From Paraglaciecola mesophila (lineage in GTDB: Bacteria > Pseudomonadota > Gammaproteobacteria > Enterobacterales > Alteromonadaceae), in NCBI RefSeq assembly GCF_009906955.1, contig NZ_CP047656.1, positions 3,037,001 to 3,101,000 on the forward strand: a stretch of DNA of 64,000 nucleotides, given 5' to 3'. Under the pieces are notes generated by a model. It did not search any database. It was not told the origin of the DNA and was given only the letters and a program-made list of their open reading frames with translations. A program made the position numbers and the translations under genes. Positions 55,260-64,000 of the stretch are shown piece after piece (the first letter of the stretch is position 1; each line of letters begins with the position of its first letter).

Positions 55260-55673
55260 ATGAATTTAAATAAACAAAGAATAGATATTTATCATGACTT
55301 CAAATCTGAAGGCGTTTGGAAAAAACGACTTGGCGAGTTTGTTAGTTCGGAATTCTCAATGAAGAAATTTAAATTGGTATATGCAATTAGTCTGGCGACA
55401 ATTGTTTTAAGTTTAGGGATTTTGGTTTTTAGCCTTTTACTAAACCAGATTGTAGCAGATTGGTTTTTTGTTTCTCTTTGTGCCATTGCGGTCACTTCTA
55501 TCGTGATATTTTTATTTAATTTGCCCCTGGTTAAATTAAGCGAAAATCACCGTAATGAATTATCTAAATTGTTTTTTGAAGAGTATATCAATATTGAATT
55601 TTATGATGGCTACCTTCAGCTTAGAGACAGACGTAGCTCAAGAGTTGTGCATCAATTAAAATATCATGAATAA
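55260..55673 (+). CDS. Unknown two-helix membrane protein, first gene of cellulose operon
   Basis: A 137-residue protein with a basic N-terminus (NKQRIDIYHDFKSEG, EFSMKKFK), two adjacent membrane helices (about 38-60 and 66-87) and a C-terminal soluble part (ENHRNELSKLFFEEY, YDGYLQLRDRRSSR). Its last 8 bases overlap bcsA, so it is translationally coupled to it. I do not recognise it as any named Bcs subunit (BcsE, F, G, O, P, Q, R). The fusion-like position suggests an accessory or anchoring subunit of the synthase; that is inference. Start at 55260 is chosen over 55206, because the longer form only adds hydrophobic residues without a ribosome-binding site. Confidence 0.72.
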   Translation: MNLNKQRIDIYHDFKSEGVWKKRLGEFVSSEFSMKKFKLVYAISLATIVLSLGILVFSLLLNQIVADWFFVSLCAIAVTSIVIFLFNLPLVKLSENHRNELSKLFFEEYINIEFYDGYLQLRDRRSSRVVHQLKYHE

Positions 55674-57876
55674 AACTCGGGTCGATTCCTCATCGCTGCC
55701 GAAATCTAATACTAACGTATTGGTTTCGGTTATTTTGAAAATCGGCCTGCTTATTTGTTGTATCTTATTCTTTTTTGCCGCATTTGTTCCCCTAGATTCG
55801 TTTTCCCAGTTATGTATTTCAATCGGTATTATCGCCATTGTGTATGCAGCCTCTTCTGAATCGTTACAGCACCATAAATTACGCTATTTTTTTCGAATAT
55901 TTGCGCTAATTCTAGGTTCCATTTTATCTGTACGTTATTTAGTTTGGCGTGGTTTTCACACATTAGAAACAACCGAAATTATCTCTCTTGTATGCATGTG
56001 GATTTTATTCATAGCTGAAATATATGCTGGAATTATTCATTTGTTGGGGTGTTTTATTAATGTGTTTCCATTGAATCGGCCTGAGCTGCTGCTAAAAGAT
56101 TACAGCGCTGATAAAATTCCAACGGTTGATGTCATGGTGCCAAGCTACAATGAACCGGAAGATTTATTAGAAATTACACTTCGCGCTGCACTGCTACTCG
56201 AATACCCACGGGAAAAGCTGCATATACATCTGCTCGATGATGGTGGTACAGAGCAAAAAATCAATCAAAAAGATAAACAAGCTGCAGCTCAAGCATTAGC
56301 TCGTCGCCATTCTCTGCAGCGCTTGTGTAAAAAGTTAGGTGTTCAATATCATACTCGTGAAAAAAATCTGCATGCTAAAGCAGGTAATATCAACAGTGCT
56401 TTGGGGCACACCGACAGTGAGTTGATCGTTATTCTAGATGCTGATCATGTGCCTACCACTGACTTTTTAGAGCGAACCGTTCCATGGATGATTGTTGATG
56501 AAAAGGTCTTTTTGGTTCAGTCCCCCCATTTTATGGCAAACCCAGACCCCGTCGAGCGTAACTATTTTTCTGCTTTTACTCGTATGCCATCTGAAAATGA
56601 CATGTTCTATGGGGTGATTCAAAAAGGACTGGACTTTTGGTCTTCGTCTTTCTTTTGTGGCTCTGCAGCAGTGCTCAGACGAGAATGTTTAGACTTAGTT
56701 GGAGGGATAGCCGGTGATTCAATTACTGAGGATGCCGAGACCGCGTTAGAGTTGCATTCACTGGGATATAAATCGGTATATGTAGATAAACCAATGATTA
56801 GCGGCTTAGCGCCAGAAACGTTTGCTTCTTTCATACAGCAAAGAATTCGATGGGCGCAGGGAATGGCTCAGATCCTGATCTTAAAAAAACCTTTTTTAAA
56901 TAAAGGCTTATCTTGGTACCAAAAATGCGGCTACATGAGCTCCATACTATTTTGGTTGTTTCCGTTTGCCCGCTTAACGTTTTTGTTGTCTCCGCTAGGG
57001 TACTTAGTCTTTGGATTGGAGCTTATTCAAGCGTCGATTTTAGATGTGTTTGCTTACACCATTCCCCACGTACTTATTACCTTTCGTCAAACGAATATGC
57101 TATTTGGAAAAAACAGGTGGCCTCTGGTCTCTGAGTTATACGAAATATTGCAATGCACCTTCATATTTCGCGCACTCATAACGGTAGTCAAAAACCCAAC
57201 TCAGCCCTCATTTGTTGTCACTCCTAAAGGCGAAAACCTTGACGAAGATTATGTTTCGTCTTTGTCGAGTATATTTTATTGGCTATTAATATTGCTTGGA
57301 ATTGGCAGTGTGGCTGGTGTTTATGAGTTCTTTGCTAGTCCCCTGACAAGAGAGCTAACAGCGATCGTTTTTACTTGGAATAGCTTCAATTTTATTCTTT
57401 GTTTAGGGCTACTTGAAGTACTTATAGAGAAAAAGCAGCTGCGTAAACACTCTCGGTTACCTGCCTATGACAAAGTAAAAATGAGTCACGCGAATGGCAC
57501 TGTGTACGCTGGGCACTTAGTGGATATGAGTGTGGAAGGGGCACGGCTAAATATAGATTGCAATGAGACCTTTTCTGACAAAGTGATTATGTCTTTATAT
57601 ACCAATGCCCTAAATGAAGAGATTCAACTCACGTGCTCAGTACGCTATCAAAATGTACATACCGGAGATGTCAGAGTTGCATTCGACGTGGCCAACGATA
57701 ATGAGAAAAGCAAGGTTGTTGCCCTGACCTTATGTGATAGCTCCCGTTGGGAAAGCTTTCAAAAAAGACGGACTAGGCAAATCTCCTATTTCTATGGCCT
57801 GCGCCATGTATTGAGCGTAAGCATCACACCTATTTTCAAACATATTTATATGAAGTTTAAACAGAGGTACCAATGA
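55666..57876 (+). CDS. bcsA: Cellulose synthase catalytic subunit
   Basis: A 736-residue inner-membrane family-2 glycosyltransferase that makes beta-1,4-glucan from UDP-glucose. Catalytic motifs: DDG (191-193), DAD (258-260), TED (354-356) and Q-R-I-R-W (392-396). Membrane helices flank the core; a C-terminal PilZ domain carries RKHSR (about 593) and DMSVEG (about 620), the c-di-GMP-binding pair, so activation by c-di-GMP is expected. Overlaps the preceding gene by 8 bases and bcsB by 4. Shorter than E. coli BcsA (872) mainly at the N-terminus. Confidence 0.96.
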   Translation: MNKTRVDSSSLPKSNTNVLVSVILKIGLLICCILFFFAAFVPLDSFSQLCISIGIIAIVYAASSESLQHHKLRYFFRIFALILGSILSVRYLVWRGFHTLETTEIISLVCMWILFIAEIYAGIIHLLGCFINVFPLNRPELLLKDYSADKIPTVDVMVPSYNEPEDLLEITLRAALLLEYPREKLHIHLLDDGGTEQKINQKDKQAAAQALARRHSLQRLCKKLGVQYHTREKNLHAKAGNINSALGHTDSELIVILDADHVPTTDFLERTVPWMIVDEKVFLVQSPHFMANPDPVERNYFSAFTRMPSENDMFYGVIQKGLDFWSSSFFCGSAAVLRRECLDLVGGIAGDSITEDAETALELHSLGYKSVYVDKPMISGLAPETFASFIQQRIRWAQGMAQILILKKPFLNKGLSWYQKCGYMSSILFWLFPFARLTFLLSPLGYLVFGLELIQASILDVFAYTIPHVLITFRQTNMLFGKNRWPLVSELYEILQCTFIFRALITVVKNPTQPSFVVTPKGENLDEDYVSSLSSIFYWLLILLGIGSVAGVYEFFASPLTRELTAIVFTWNSFNFILCLGLLEVLIEKKQLRKHSRLPAYDKVKMSHANGTVYAGHLVDMSVEGARLNIDCNETFSDKVIMSLYTNALNEEIQLTCSVRYQNVHTGDVRVAFDVANDNEKSKVVALTLCDSSRWESFQKRRTRQISYFYGLRHVLSVSITPIFKHIYMKFKQRYQ

Positions 57877-60170
57877 AATTGCATCTAACAACCTTTTTTA
57901 GCCCTCTTTGTTTACGTATTGCGACCTGTTTATTCGGCATATGCTGTTTCAATGCTTTTGCTCAGAATACGCACGAATTTCGTTTAAGTGAGTTTTACGG
58001 TGGCAACGCCATCCTTAGACTCCAAGGAGGGAGCGCAAATGGTGATATGAGTATTCCACTTTCACCTTTAGTCAAAGTGACGTCTGCAAAACTGCATTTA
58101 GAAGCCATTTCCTCTATTGCATTAAAGGAAAAACGCTCAGTTTTAAATGTACGTTTTAATAACGCTACTATTGGGCAAATTGCCTTTGATTCATCTCGTC
58201 CTGAGTTCACAGCAGATATTGAGATTCCTTCTTCACTTTGGCGCAGTGAATATAACGCTTTAACCCTGGTAGCCAGTCATTTTGCTGAAGCGTGTCAGGC
58301 GCCTGGGGCACCTGATTTATGGAGTGAAGTGAACTTATACGAGTCATCTATTACAATTAACACTGAGCGCGTTGTCGATAATTTGAGCTTGCAAGCATTA
58401 TCCAGTTTCTTTCATCCGGGTGTGGGAAGTCAACGCAGCGTGAAGCTATTTACCATCAAAAATGATGCTTTTGAGAAAGACATCGAACGTCAATCATTGC
58501 CTGTTATCGCACAAGGCCTCGCGTTGCGAAAGCAATATCAAACCTTAGAGTTTGAACATATATCTCAGTTGCCACAGCAGGCTGACTTAGCGTTGAGCGA
58601 ACGATTAGAAACAGATACCGCAATGGCACGCTATAAGTACAGCAGCTGGTATTTAGGGAAAAAAAACAATCAAGATCTTCATGTTTTAGTAGGAACCCAA
58701 GCTGCTTTGCGTGCCTTTTTGCCTGACACCATCATCAATGACATCAAAGGTCCTTTCCTTAAAATACAAAAAACACCCAGTATTCGCATTGGGGATCGCA
58801 CAATCGTTGCTGCACAGAATCGGTTAATCGTATCGGGCTTAACTGCGAAAGAGGTTGTACAAGCATCGACAGTGCTAGCCTATATGGATGATAGCCTTAA
58901 CCCTGACGACCAAATCAATATACTTAGCGAACAAAATCTTACTTCGTCTTTGCAGACTAATGTGACACTCCAACCCGGTGAGGCATATTCATTTAGGCGC
59001 ATGGGCAATGGGGATAGCACGTTTTTCGGTGCCGGTACGTTTAGCAAAAAAGTCGAGGTACGTCTTCCTGCAGATTATTATGTTGCAGAAAGTGCCAATG
59101 TGAAGCTGGCGTTGAACTTTGGCTATGGTGCAGGCTTTGGTGCTGGTTCCATTCTTAATATTTTGGTCAATGACGAAATCATTCATGGCTTAGCATTAGA
59201 GGAAATTAACGGTCGTTCATACCGAGAATATTTGTTGTCTATTCCTGCTAGATATTTTAATGGTGGTATTAATCACATCGAATTTAGTGTCAACCAAGCT
59301 ACGGTTCCTCAGATAGGAGAGTGTGCTAGCGCAAGCGGTGAGTACTTGCGTTTCTATTTAAGTGGGGATTCAACAATTTCAATCCCTGAATCGGTCTTTA
59401 TTGCCAAGCAACCCGATTTAAAACTACTGGCTCAAACAGGGTACCCGTTTGCACGGTTTACTGAAAGCGAAGATACAAATATTTATATTTCACAACGGGA
59501 CATGCTCTCAAGTGCATTGACCATCGCAGGAAAAATGGCACAGTCTGCTGGAAATTTGGTGCCTAGCATTGAGGTTGTTAATGGGGTGCCAGAAGTATTG
59601 AGCAGCAATGCCATGGTGTTGGCTCAGCCTGATGATTTGAGTGAAAACTTATTTAGCAATGTTTCTGCTTCTATTACTAACGTTAAAAAGTGGCCCTATC
59701 GCTTACAAAACGAATTGTTTAATCGGGTGTCTGGGGATACTTACAACGCCTACTTGCGTAAGCAAGGTGCATTAGAGTTCACATTAGAAGAAAGCTCGTT
59801 AGGGGAGCTTGCTGTACTGGTGGGTTCAAAGAATCCCACATCGAAAGAGTCTGGTACGCTGTTTTTTATTGTCGCAGAGAGTTCATCTGTACTTAGTAAA
59901 CGGGTTTCAGAGTTGGTTCAAGGGCCTCTTTGGGGACAGTTATCAGGTGATTTTTTTGCATGGGACAATAGCGAGTCACCACAAATTATAATGCAAGTCT
60001 CTCGTACCTATGAAGTTGGTCAAGCAGATACGATTTCTGAAATAAAGGCGTGGTTATCAAATAACCCTTGGTATTGGCTAATCGTGGTGTTCTTACTCGT
60101 CTTACTTGCTAGTTTTATTACGTATGCACTCATAAAAAATAGAAATGAAAAACTTAAGGAGCAATGGTGA
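57873..60170 (+). CDS. bcsB: Cellulose synthase periplasmic subunit BcsB
   Basis: A 765-residue periplasmic partner of BcsA with signal peptide (cleavage near AFAQ), two alternating carbohydrate-binding and flavodoxin-like domains, and a C-terminal transmembrane anchor (about 735-757). Seen: FRLSEFYGGNAILRLQGG near the start in place of the usual family opening, GANGSFSV-type LNFGYGAGFGAGSILNILVN, and AYFNGGINHIEFS. It overlaps bcsA by 4 bases and bcsZ by 7. It guides the glucan to the outer membrane and is needed for BcsA activity. Confidence 0.93.
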   Translation: MKLHLTTFFSPLCLRIATCLFGICCFNAFAQNTHEFRLSEFYGGNAILRLQGGSANGDMSIPLSPLVKVTSAKLHLEAISSIALKEKRSVLNVRFNNATIGQIAFDSSRPEFTADIEIPSSLWRSEYNALTLVASHFAEACQAPGAPDLWSEVNLYESSITINTERVVDNLSLQALSSFFHPGVGSQRSVKLFTIKNDAFEKDIERQSLPVIAQGLALRKQYQTLEFEHISQLPQQADLALSERLETDTAMARYKYSSWYLGKKNNQDLHVLVGTQAALRAFLPDTIINDIKGPFLKIQKTPSIRIGDRTIVAAQNRLIVSGLTAKEVVQASTVLAYMDDSLNPDDQINILSEQNLTSSLQTNVTLQPGEAYSFRRMGNGDSTFFGAGTFSKKVEVRLPADYYVAESANVKLALNFGYGAGFGAGSILNILVNDEIIHGLALEEINGRSYREYLLSIPARYFNGGINHIEFSVNQATVPQIGECASASGEYLRFYLSGDSTISIPESVFIAKQPDLKLLAQTGYPFARFTESEDTNIYISQRDMLSSALTIAGKMAQSAGNLVPSIEVVNGVPEVLSSNAMVLAQPDDLSENLFSNVSASITNVKKWPYRLQNELFNRVSGDTYNAYLRKQGALEFTLEESSLGELAVLVGSKNPTSKESGTLFFIVAESSSVLSKRVSELVQGPLWGQLSGDFFAWDNSESPQIIMQVSRTYEVGQADTISEIKAWLSNNPWYWLIVVFLLVLLASFITYALIKNRNEKLKEQW

Positions 60171-61219
60171 GCTTTTCGGTAAAGGTAGGACTTGCTATTT
60201 GTGTGGCCGTTATTGCCTTTTTTGTACTGTATTCAAATGAACGCAAAGATCCCAGTGTGTTTGATAAAAATTGGCAGCAATACAAAAAGCGATTTATTGA
60301 AGATGGCCGGGTGGTAGATACCGGCAATCAGAATATCTCGCACAGCGAAGGTCAGGGGTACGGGCTATTATTTGCAGTAGAAGCGGATGATGAGAAAGGC
60401 TTTGAAGCACTCTGGAACTGGACACAAAGCACCTTGCAGCGTTCAGATAAACTGTTTAGTTGGAAGTATGTCCCTTGTGAGCGCCAAGATGTTAGTTGTA
60501 TCACAGACCCTAATAATGCAACCGATGGCGATATTCTTATTGCATGGGCGCTGCTGCTTGCTGCACAGAAATGGCATAACGAAGAATATATGCTGGCCAG
60601 TAAAAGCATCTTATCCGTGATTGAACAAAAATTGATTAAACAGGCAGACGGTTACACACTTTTATTGCCCGGAGAATATGGTTTTGTGAATTCAGATGGA
60701 AGCATTCAAATTAATTTATCGTATTGGGTGTTTCCTGCCCTTGTGGCTTTTTCTGAGGTGACCGACAACCCAGTTTGGTCGGAGCTTTATCGCTCAGGTA
60801 GAGTCTTACTGGAAAAAGCTCGATTTGGACGGTGGACACTGCCTTCTGATTGGGTGATTTTGAATGACAGGGAGTTTTCGTTAGCTGAAGCATTGTCAGC
60901 AGAATACGGATATAACGCTGTTCGTATCCCGATTTATTTGGTGATGGCGGATGATCAGCAAACACAGCTACTCGCACCGTTTTTAGCATTTTGGAAACAA
61001 GCTGAAGTGCCTGCAACGGTGAACTTACAAGACGGAAGTGTCGCCCCCTATCCATACTCTGAAGGTATGCGAGCAATCGCGATGACAACCCAGAGTTATA
61101 CCGACAAGAGAAGCAAAGAAAAGCTGGATTTACCACATGTTTCAGCTGATACAGATTATTATTCTGCCAGTCTGATTTTGCTCGCACTTATGTCGCTTTC
61201 AGCTGAATCTCTCGACTGA
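60164..61219 (+). CDS. bcsZ: Periplasmic endo-1,4-beta-glucanase, GH8
   Basis: A 351-residue family-8 glycoside hydrolase with an N-terminal signal anchor. Seen: catalytic acid glutamate in SHSEGQGYGLLFAV (about residue 62), the catalytic aspartate in NATDGDILIAWAL, and EYGYNAVRIPIYL. It trims cellulose during export. AAGGAG precedes the ATG; the start lies inside bcsB. The bcsC-like gene follows after 1 base. Full length. Confidence 0.95.
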   Translation: MVSFSVKVGLAICVAVIAFFVLYSNERKDPSVFDKNWQQYKKRFIEDGRVVDTGNQNISHSEGQGYGLLFAVEADDEKGFEALWNWTQSTLQRSDKLFSWKYVPCERQDVSCITDPNNATDGDILIAWALLLAAQKWHNEEYMLASKSILSVIEQKLIKQADGYTLLLPGEYGFVNSDGSIQINLSYWVFPALVAFSEVTDNPVWSELYRSGRVLLEKARFGRWTLPSDWVILNDREFSLAEALSAEYGYNAVRIPIYLVMADDQQTQLLAPFLAFWKQAEVPATVNLQDGSVAPYPYSEGMRAIAMTTQSYTDKRSKEKLDLPHVSADTDYYSASLILLALMSLSAESLD

Positions 61220-61220
61220 T

Positions 61221-63581
61221 ATGAAGCTCACTCACTTAGGCCTATTTACCGCGCTTTGCTTATTTAGCAAGATGAGCGTTGCTCAAACATTGGATACCCA
61301 ATATGATGAGCAACAGGTTGATATTCAAAGCAAAACGAAGAACGACAGCTTAGAATTAGCTGAAGAAGCGCCAGATACATTTGCGCTTTGGTATCATATT
61401 CAGCAAAAAGATAAGGCGTTGGCACAGCAAGAATTTACGCGGTTAACAAGGCGATACACAAATTGGCAGCCAGACAAGGATCTGCTTGATGCCATGGCTC
61501 GGGTGACCAGCCCCGAGGTGCATAAGCTGGAACCACAGGCTGTGGTAAAGCAACAACCAAGCTCGAAAAAAAAGGCCACAAGCGTCTTTGCGCGCATGAG
61601 TCGCGGCGGTGAAGTGTACTGGCGCAGTATGCCAATAGAATTGTTACAGCAAGCATCTGAGCGTGCCTTTAAAGAAAAAGACTTGGCGCATCATGCTTTG
61701 TTAGGCTGGGCATTTATTTCTCGGGCGCTATATCACCAATCTTTACGTCATTTCACTTATTTACGCGACCATCAAGAGGGTGAAAAGAGTACCATTGATG
61801 GTATTCGGCAGGCAATTTTAGGCATGGTGTCTCAGGCGGCAAGCGAAGGAAATGAACAAGCGTTAGAAGACTTAATCGTAGAATATCCTGAGCAGCCCAT
61901 CATCGAGCACATCGAGTTTCATGCATGGCAACATTTTCAAAAAAAGCAATTTGAACAAGCCCTAGGGTTGTTTAGGTTTACCAGCAATTATTTTTCACAA
62001 GTATTAAGTTTGAAAGAGTTAGGCCGCCTAGATGAGGCCGTAGCCGTGGCATGTCAGCATGTTGGCGTGGCTAACTTACTCAACTATTGTGTAAATGCTT
62101 ACGCAGAAAAACAATTGTCGCTGTTTAAGAAAGAAAGTTATCAAGCGAGTCTCGATATGGCTGATAAAATTCGTATGCTACAGCCGTTAAATAGTGACCA
62201 GTTGGAGATCTGTGCTTGGTCTCACTTTCATCTTGGGCATATTCAGCAGAGTGTGCGAGCATTTTCTGACTTGATTCAACAGCAGCCCGACAATCAAAAT
62301 TATGCCAGGATATTGGTCATTTTGCTAAAAGATGACCGCAATATGTTAAATGCGATGGCTAATACTTACCCAGCTATTGCACATGAATTGAATCGCCAGA
62401 ATAAGACACTCGCCTGGAATCGAAAGCAATTTAACCGCTTTTATCGCTTGAACGATACACAAGAGCAAGACAATCAATTTTTGCTTGAAGCCGGTCTTCA
62501 TTGGCGCTCCCAAGGGGCAAATGATCCACTGGCCAATCTTGATAGCCAACATTATTTTGTTGGGCTAGCGCGAGATTGGCTGGATTATCGATTTGGCGTG
62601 CGGCTCAACTATCAAAAGACTGATAGCCGTTCTCCAAACGTTGGTGACGCGTTTGGTATGGGTTTATTAGATTCCCCCTACGATGGTTTGACAGGTACGA
62701 ATGAGAAAGGACTAAGTGCATATCTTAAGAAGCAAAGCGCGAGTGCCAACTTATTAGGTGAAATGTCTTATTGGCGGCCACAAAATTCATTGCGCCCAGT
62801 GTTCTTAGGCAAATTATCAGGAGTATGGTTTTTGGACAACACCACGCTTGCGATGGCCCTGTTTCGTGAGCGGGTAAAAGATAGTGTTTTGAGTCTGCAT
62901 GGTTTATTCGCTGAGGAAACAACGCGATGGGGCTCAGTAACCGCAAATGGTATTAAAGGTCTTGTTGCCTATGGTTTATCACGTCAATGGACCGTGTCTG
63001 CTGAATTTGCTGGGGCTAGGTTAATCGGGGAAAACGTCAGAGCTAACGATAAGCTGAATGTGAGCCTTTCTCTAACACGCAATATCGTAGATTTATATCC
63101 AGAAAAATTAGACTACTTGCGCATTGGGCCTTACCTGAGTTGGAGTCATTACCAAACGAATCAAAATACGTTTACCGTCGGAAATGGAGGGTATTTTAGT
63201 CCAGATCTGTTGGTCGGTGTGGGAGGGCGAGCCGAGTTACTGACCCTTGAAAATAAGACGTGGCAGTTAAAAGGAAAGCTTGATCTGGGGTACATTCTTA
63301 GTAAACCAAAGGAGATTACAAGGTTTCCGAATCGTGATGACGAGCAACAAGGGTTTCAACAATCTGAATCTGGACTTGGCGTCGGTCTTGAGCTTGAAGG
63401 CCAGTGGTTATTCCATCCACATTGGGAATTAATCGGACGGATAAAACATAACTATAGCGACACCTATAGAGAACTAAACATAGGGCTGCATATCCGTTGG
63501 AACTTCAGTGAGCGAAGGGGGATAACAAGTGATGGGTTTATTTCGTCTTCTCCTTATCAAGCTGATTACCCGTGGTATTAG
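61221..63581 (+). CDS. bcsC: Short BcsC-like outer-membrane cellulose exporter
   Basis: A 786-residue protein with signal peptide (cleavage near SVAQ), an N-terminal helical TPR-like region (about 45-400; WSHFHLGHIQQSVRAFSDL is one clear repeat) and a C-terminal beta-barrel. The BcsC barrel hallmark is seen as GNGGYFSPDLLVG (about 654), followed by LELEGQWLFHPHWELIG. Classical BcsC has about 1,150 residues with far more TPR units. It is the last gene of the operon and lies 1 base after bcsZ. The homology is plain at the C-terminus, weak at the N-terminus. Confidence 0.83.
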   Translation: MKLTHLGLFTALCLFSKMSVAQTLDTQYDEQQVDIQSKTKNDSLELAEEAPDTFALWYHIQQKDKALAQQEFTRLTRRYTNWQPDKDLLDAMARVTSPEVHKLEPQAVVKQQPSSKKKATSVFARMSRGGEVYWRSMPIELLQQASERAFKEKDLAHHALLGWAFISRALYHQSLRHFTYLRDHQEGEKSTIDGIRQAILGMVSQAASEGNEQALEDLIVEYPEQPIIEHIEFHAWQHFQKKQFEQALGLFRFTSNYFSQVLSLKELGRLDEAVAVACQHVGVANLLNYCVNAYAEKQLSLFKKESYQASLDMADKIRMLQPLNSDQLEICAWSHFHLGHIQQSVRAFSDLIQQQPDNQNYARILVILLKDDRNMLNAMANTYPAIAHELNRQNKTLAWNRKQFNRFYRLNDTQEQDNQFLLEAGLHWRSQGANDPLANLDSQHYFVGLARDWLDYRFGVRLNYQKTDSRSPNVGDAFGMGLLDSPYDGLTGTNEKGLSAYLKKQSASANLLGEMSYWRPQNSLRPVFLGKLSGVWFLDNTTLAMALFRERVKDSVLSLHGLFAEETTRWGSVTANGIKGLVAYGLSRQWTVSAEFAGARLIGENVRANDKLNVSLSLTRNIVDLYPEKLDYLRIGPYLSWSHYQTNQNTFTVGNGGYFSPDLLVGVGGRAELLTLENKTWQLKGKLDLGYILSKPKEITRFPNRDDEQQGFQQSESGLGVGLELEGQWLFHPHWELIGRIKHNYSDTYRELNIGLHIRWNFSERRGITSDGFISSSPYQADYPWY

Positions 63582-63678
63582 GGAATCAAATACGCGTCAG
63601 ACGAAATAATGAAATGTTCGCGGTTCGTTTATCGTTTGGCATATATTACGCTAATAAAAATTTGAGATTTAATAACGA

Positions 63679-63694
63679 CTGTATATACTCACAG
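63679..63694 (+). promoter_or_regulatory. SOS box 1 of lexA
   Basis: CTGTATATACTCACAG matches the LexA consensus CTGT-N8-ACAG. It lies 29-44 bases before the lexA start. Confidence 0.92.
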
Positions 63695-63699
63695 TTAAA

Positions 63700-63715
63700 C
63701 TGTATGAAACAACAG
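63700..63715 (+). promoter_or_regulatory. SOS box 2 of lexA
   Basis: CTGTATGAAACAACAG, a second CTGT-N8-ACAG, lies 5 bases after the first, so the centres are 21 bases apart as in the E. coli lexA double operator. It ends 7 bases before the ATG. Confidence 0.9.
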
Positions 63716-63722
63716 GCTGTGT

Positions 63723-64000
63723 ATGCGTCCACTAACTCCCAGACAAGAAGAAGTTCTGCAACTGATTAAAACCACCATGCTGGATACCGGCATGCCGCCA
63801 ACGCGGGCCGAGATTGCAAGGCATCTTGGTTTTAAGTCGGCCAATGCCGCAGAAGAACACCTTAAAGCATTGGCCCGAAAAGGGGCAATCGAGATATTAC
63901 CCGGTACGTCTAGAGGGATTAGATTAACTGAGCCTTTAGAAGATCAGCTGGAAGATCAAGGTCTACCGCTTATTGGGCGCGTAGCTGCTGGAGAGCCTAT
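63723..64000 (+). CDS. lexA: LexA repressor (C-terminus cut off by window)
   Basis: The first 92 residues of LexA. Seen: [16 protein letters not shown], the winged helix-turn-helix (about 28-47, [20 protein letters not shown]) and the cleavage region [10 protein letters not shown], where self-cleavage takes place between Ala and Gly. The catalytic Ser-Lys half lies beyond the window. Self-regulated by two SOS boxes upstream. Start fixed by family N-terminus. Confidence 0.96.
   Translation, partial: MRPLTPRQEEVLQLIKTTMLDTGMPPTRAEIARHLGFKSANAAEEHLKALARKGAIEILPGTSRGIRLTEPLEDQLEDQGLPLIGRVAAGEP

Overview
The window looks like a chromosomal stretch of a marine gammaproteobacterium of the Alteromonadales, most likely close to Paraglaciecola, Alteromonas or Pseudoalteromonas. 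This is inferred from the gene families and their arrangement: a large TonB-dependent receptor with SapC, cupin-like and tryptophan-halogenase genes; yicC divergent from rph-pyrE; a single-copy class II ilvC with divergent ilvY; and plsB and lexA on either side of a cellulose operon. No rRNA, tRNA, CRISPR array, phage or intact insertion sequence was seen. Most of the DNA is ordinary chromosomal core with short accessory patches. LAYOUT. 1-5714 (minus strand) is a putative nutrient-uptake operon: TonB-dependent receptor, SapC-like protein, cupin-like oxygenase, and a tryptophan-halogenase-like flavoprotein cut off by the window start. 5995-6259 is a 265-bp MITE-like element with terminal inverted repeats; two degraded relatives lie at 11676-11723 and 42225-42292. 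6359-13561 carries an HD-GYP protein, a LysR regulator divergent from two MFS transporters, and a SulP/STAS anion transporter. 14094-16795 is the yicC / rph-pyrE-tusA housekeeping block. 16848-17557 holds two small minus-strand genes behind a near-consensus Fur box. 17663-27808 carries secreted enzymes (methyltransferase-like protein, amidohydrolase, M1 peptidase), DUF1285/DUF3014/DUF6482/DUF6702 proteins, a fatty-acid-hydroxylase family membrane protein, an AI-2E/PerM family protein and a previously short-listed 40-residue membrane peptide. 28090-32242 is proB-proA and a type II NADH dehydrogenase. 32484-36655 carries a PEP-CTERM/NIDO surface protein, an IalB-like protein whose stop codon lies inside an 18-bp tandem repeat, and an unrecognised 8-TM protein. 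36687-41784 holds an M20 peptidase, two exporters, an OmpA-type lipoprotein and an unknown protein. 42432-52307 is branched-chain amino-acid biosynthesis: ilvC with divergent ilvY, and a leader peptide plus attenuator ahead of ilvD-ilvA, with a PepSY membrane protein, comM and a UPF0126/TRIC protein between them. 52381-64000 is plsB, then a five-gene cellulose operon (unknown 2-TM protein, bcsA, bcsB, bcsZ, short bcsC-like), then lexA behind two SOS boxes. HOW THE GENES WORK TOGETHER. The ilv genes form one pathway under two visible controls: IlvY for ilvC, and ribosome-mediated attenuation for ilvDA. The cellulose operon has a c-di-GMP-responsive PilZ domain in BcsA, and the HD-GYP protein at 6359 is a candidate c-di-GMP phosphodiesterase, so the two could be functionally linked (inference only). 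The most interesting items are the compact cellulose operon with its unknown first gene and very short BcsC, the ilvDA leader/attenuator, the Fur-controlled pair of small genes, the three-copy inverted-repeat element, and the tandem repeat that grew out of a gene's 3' end.
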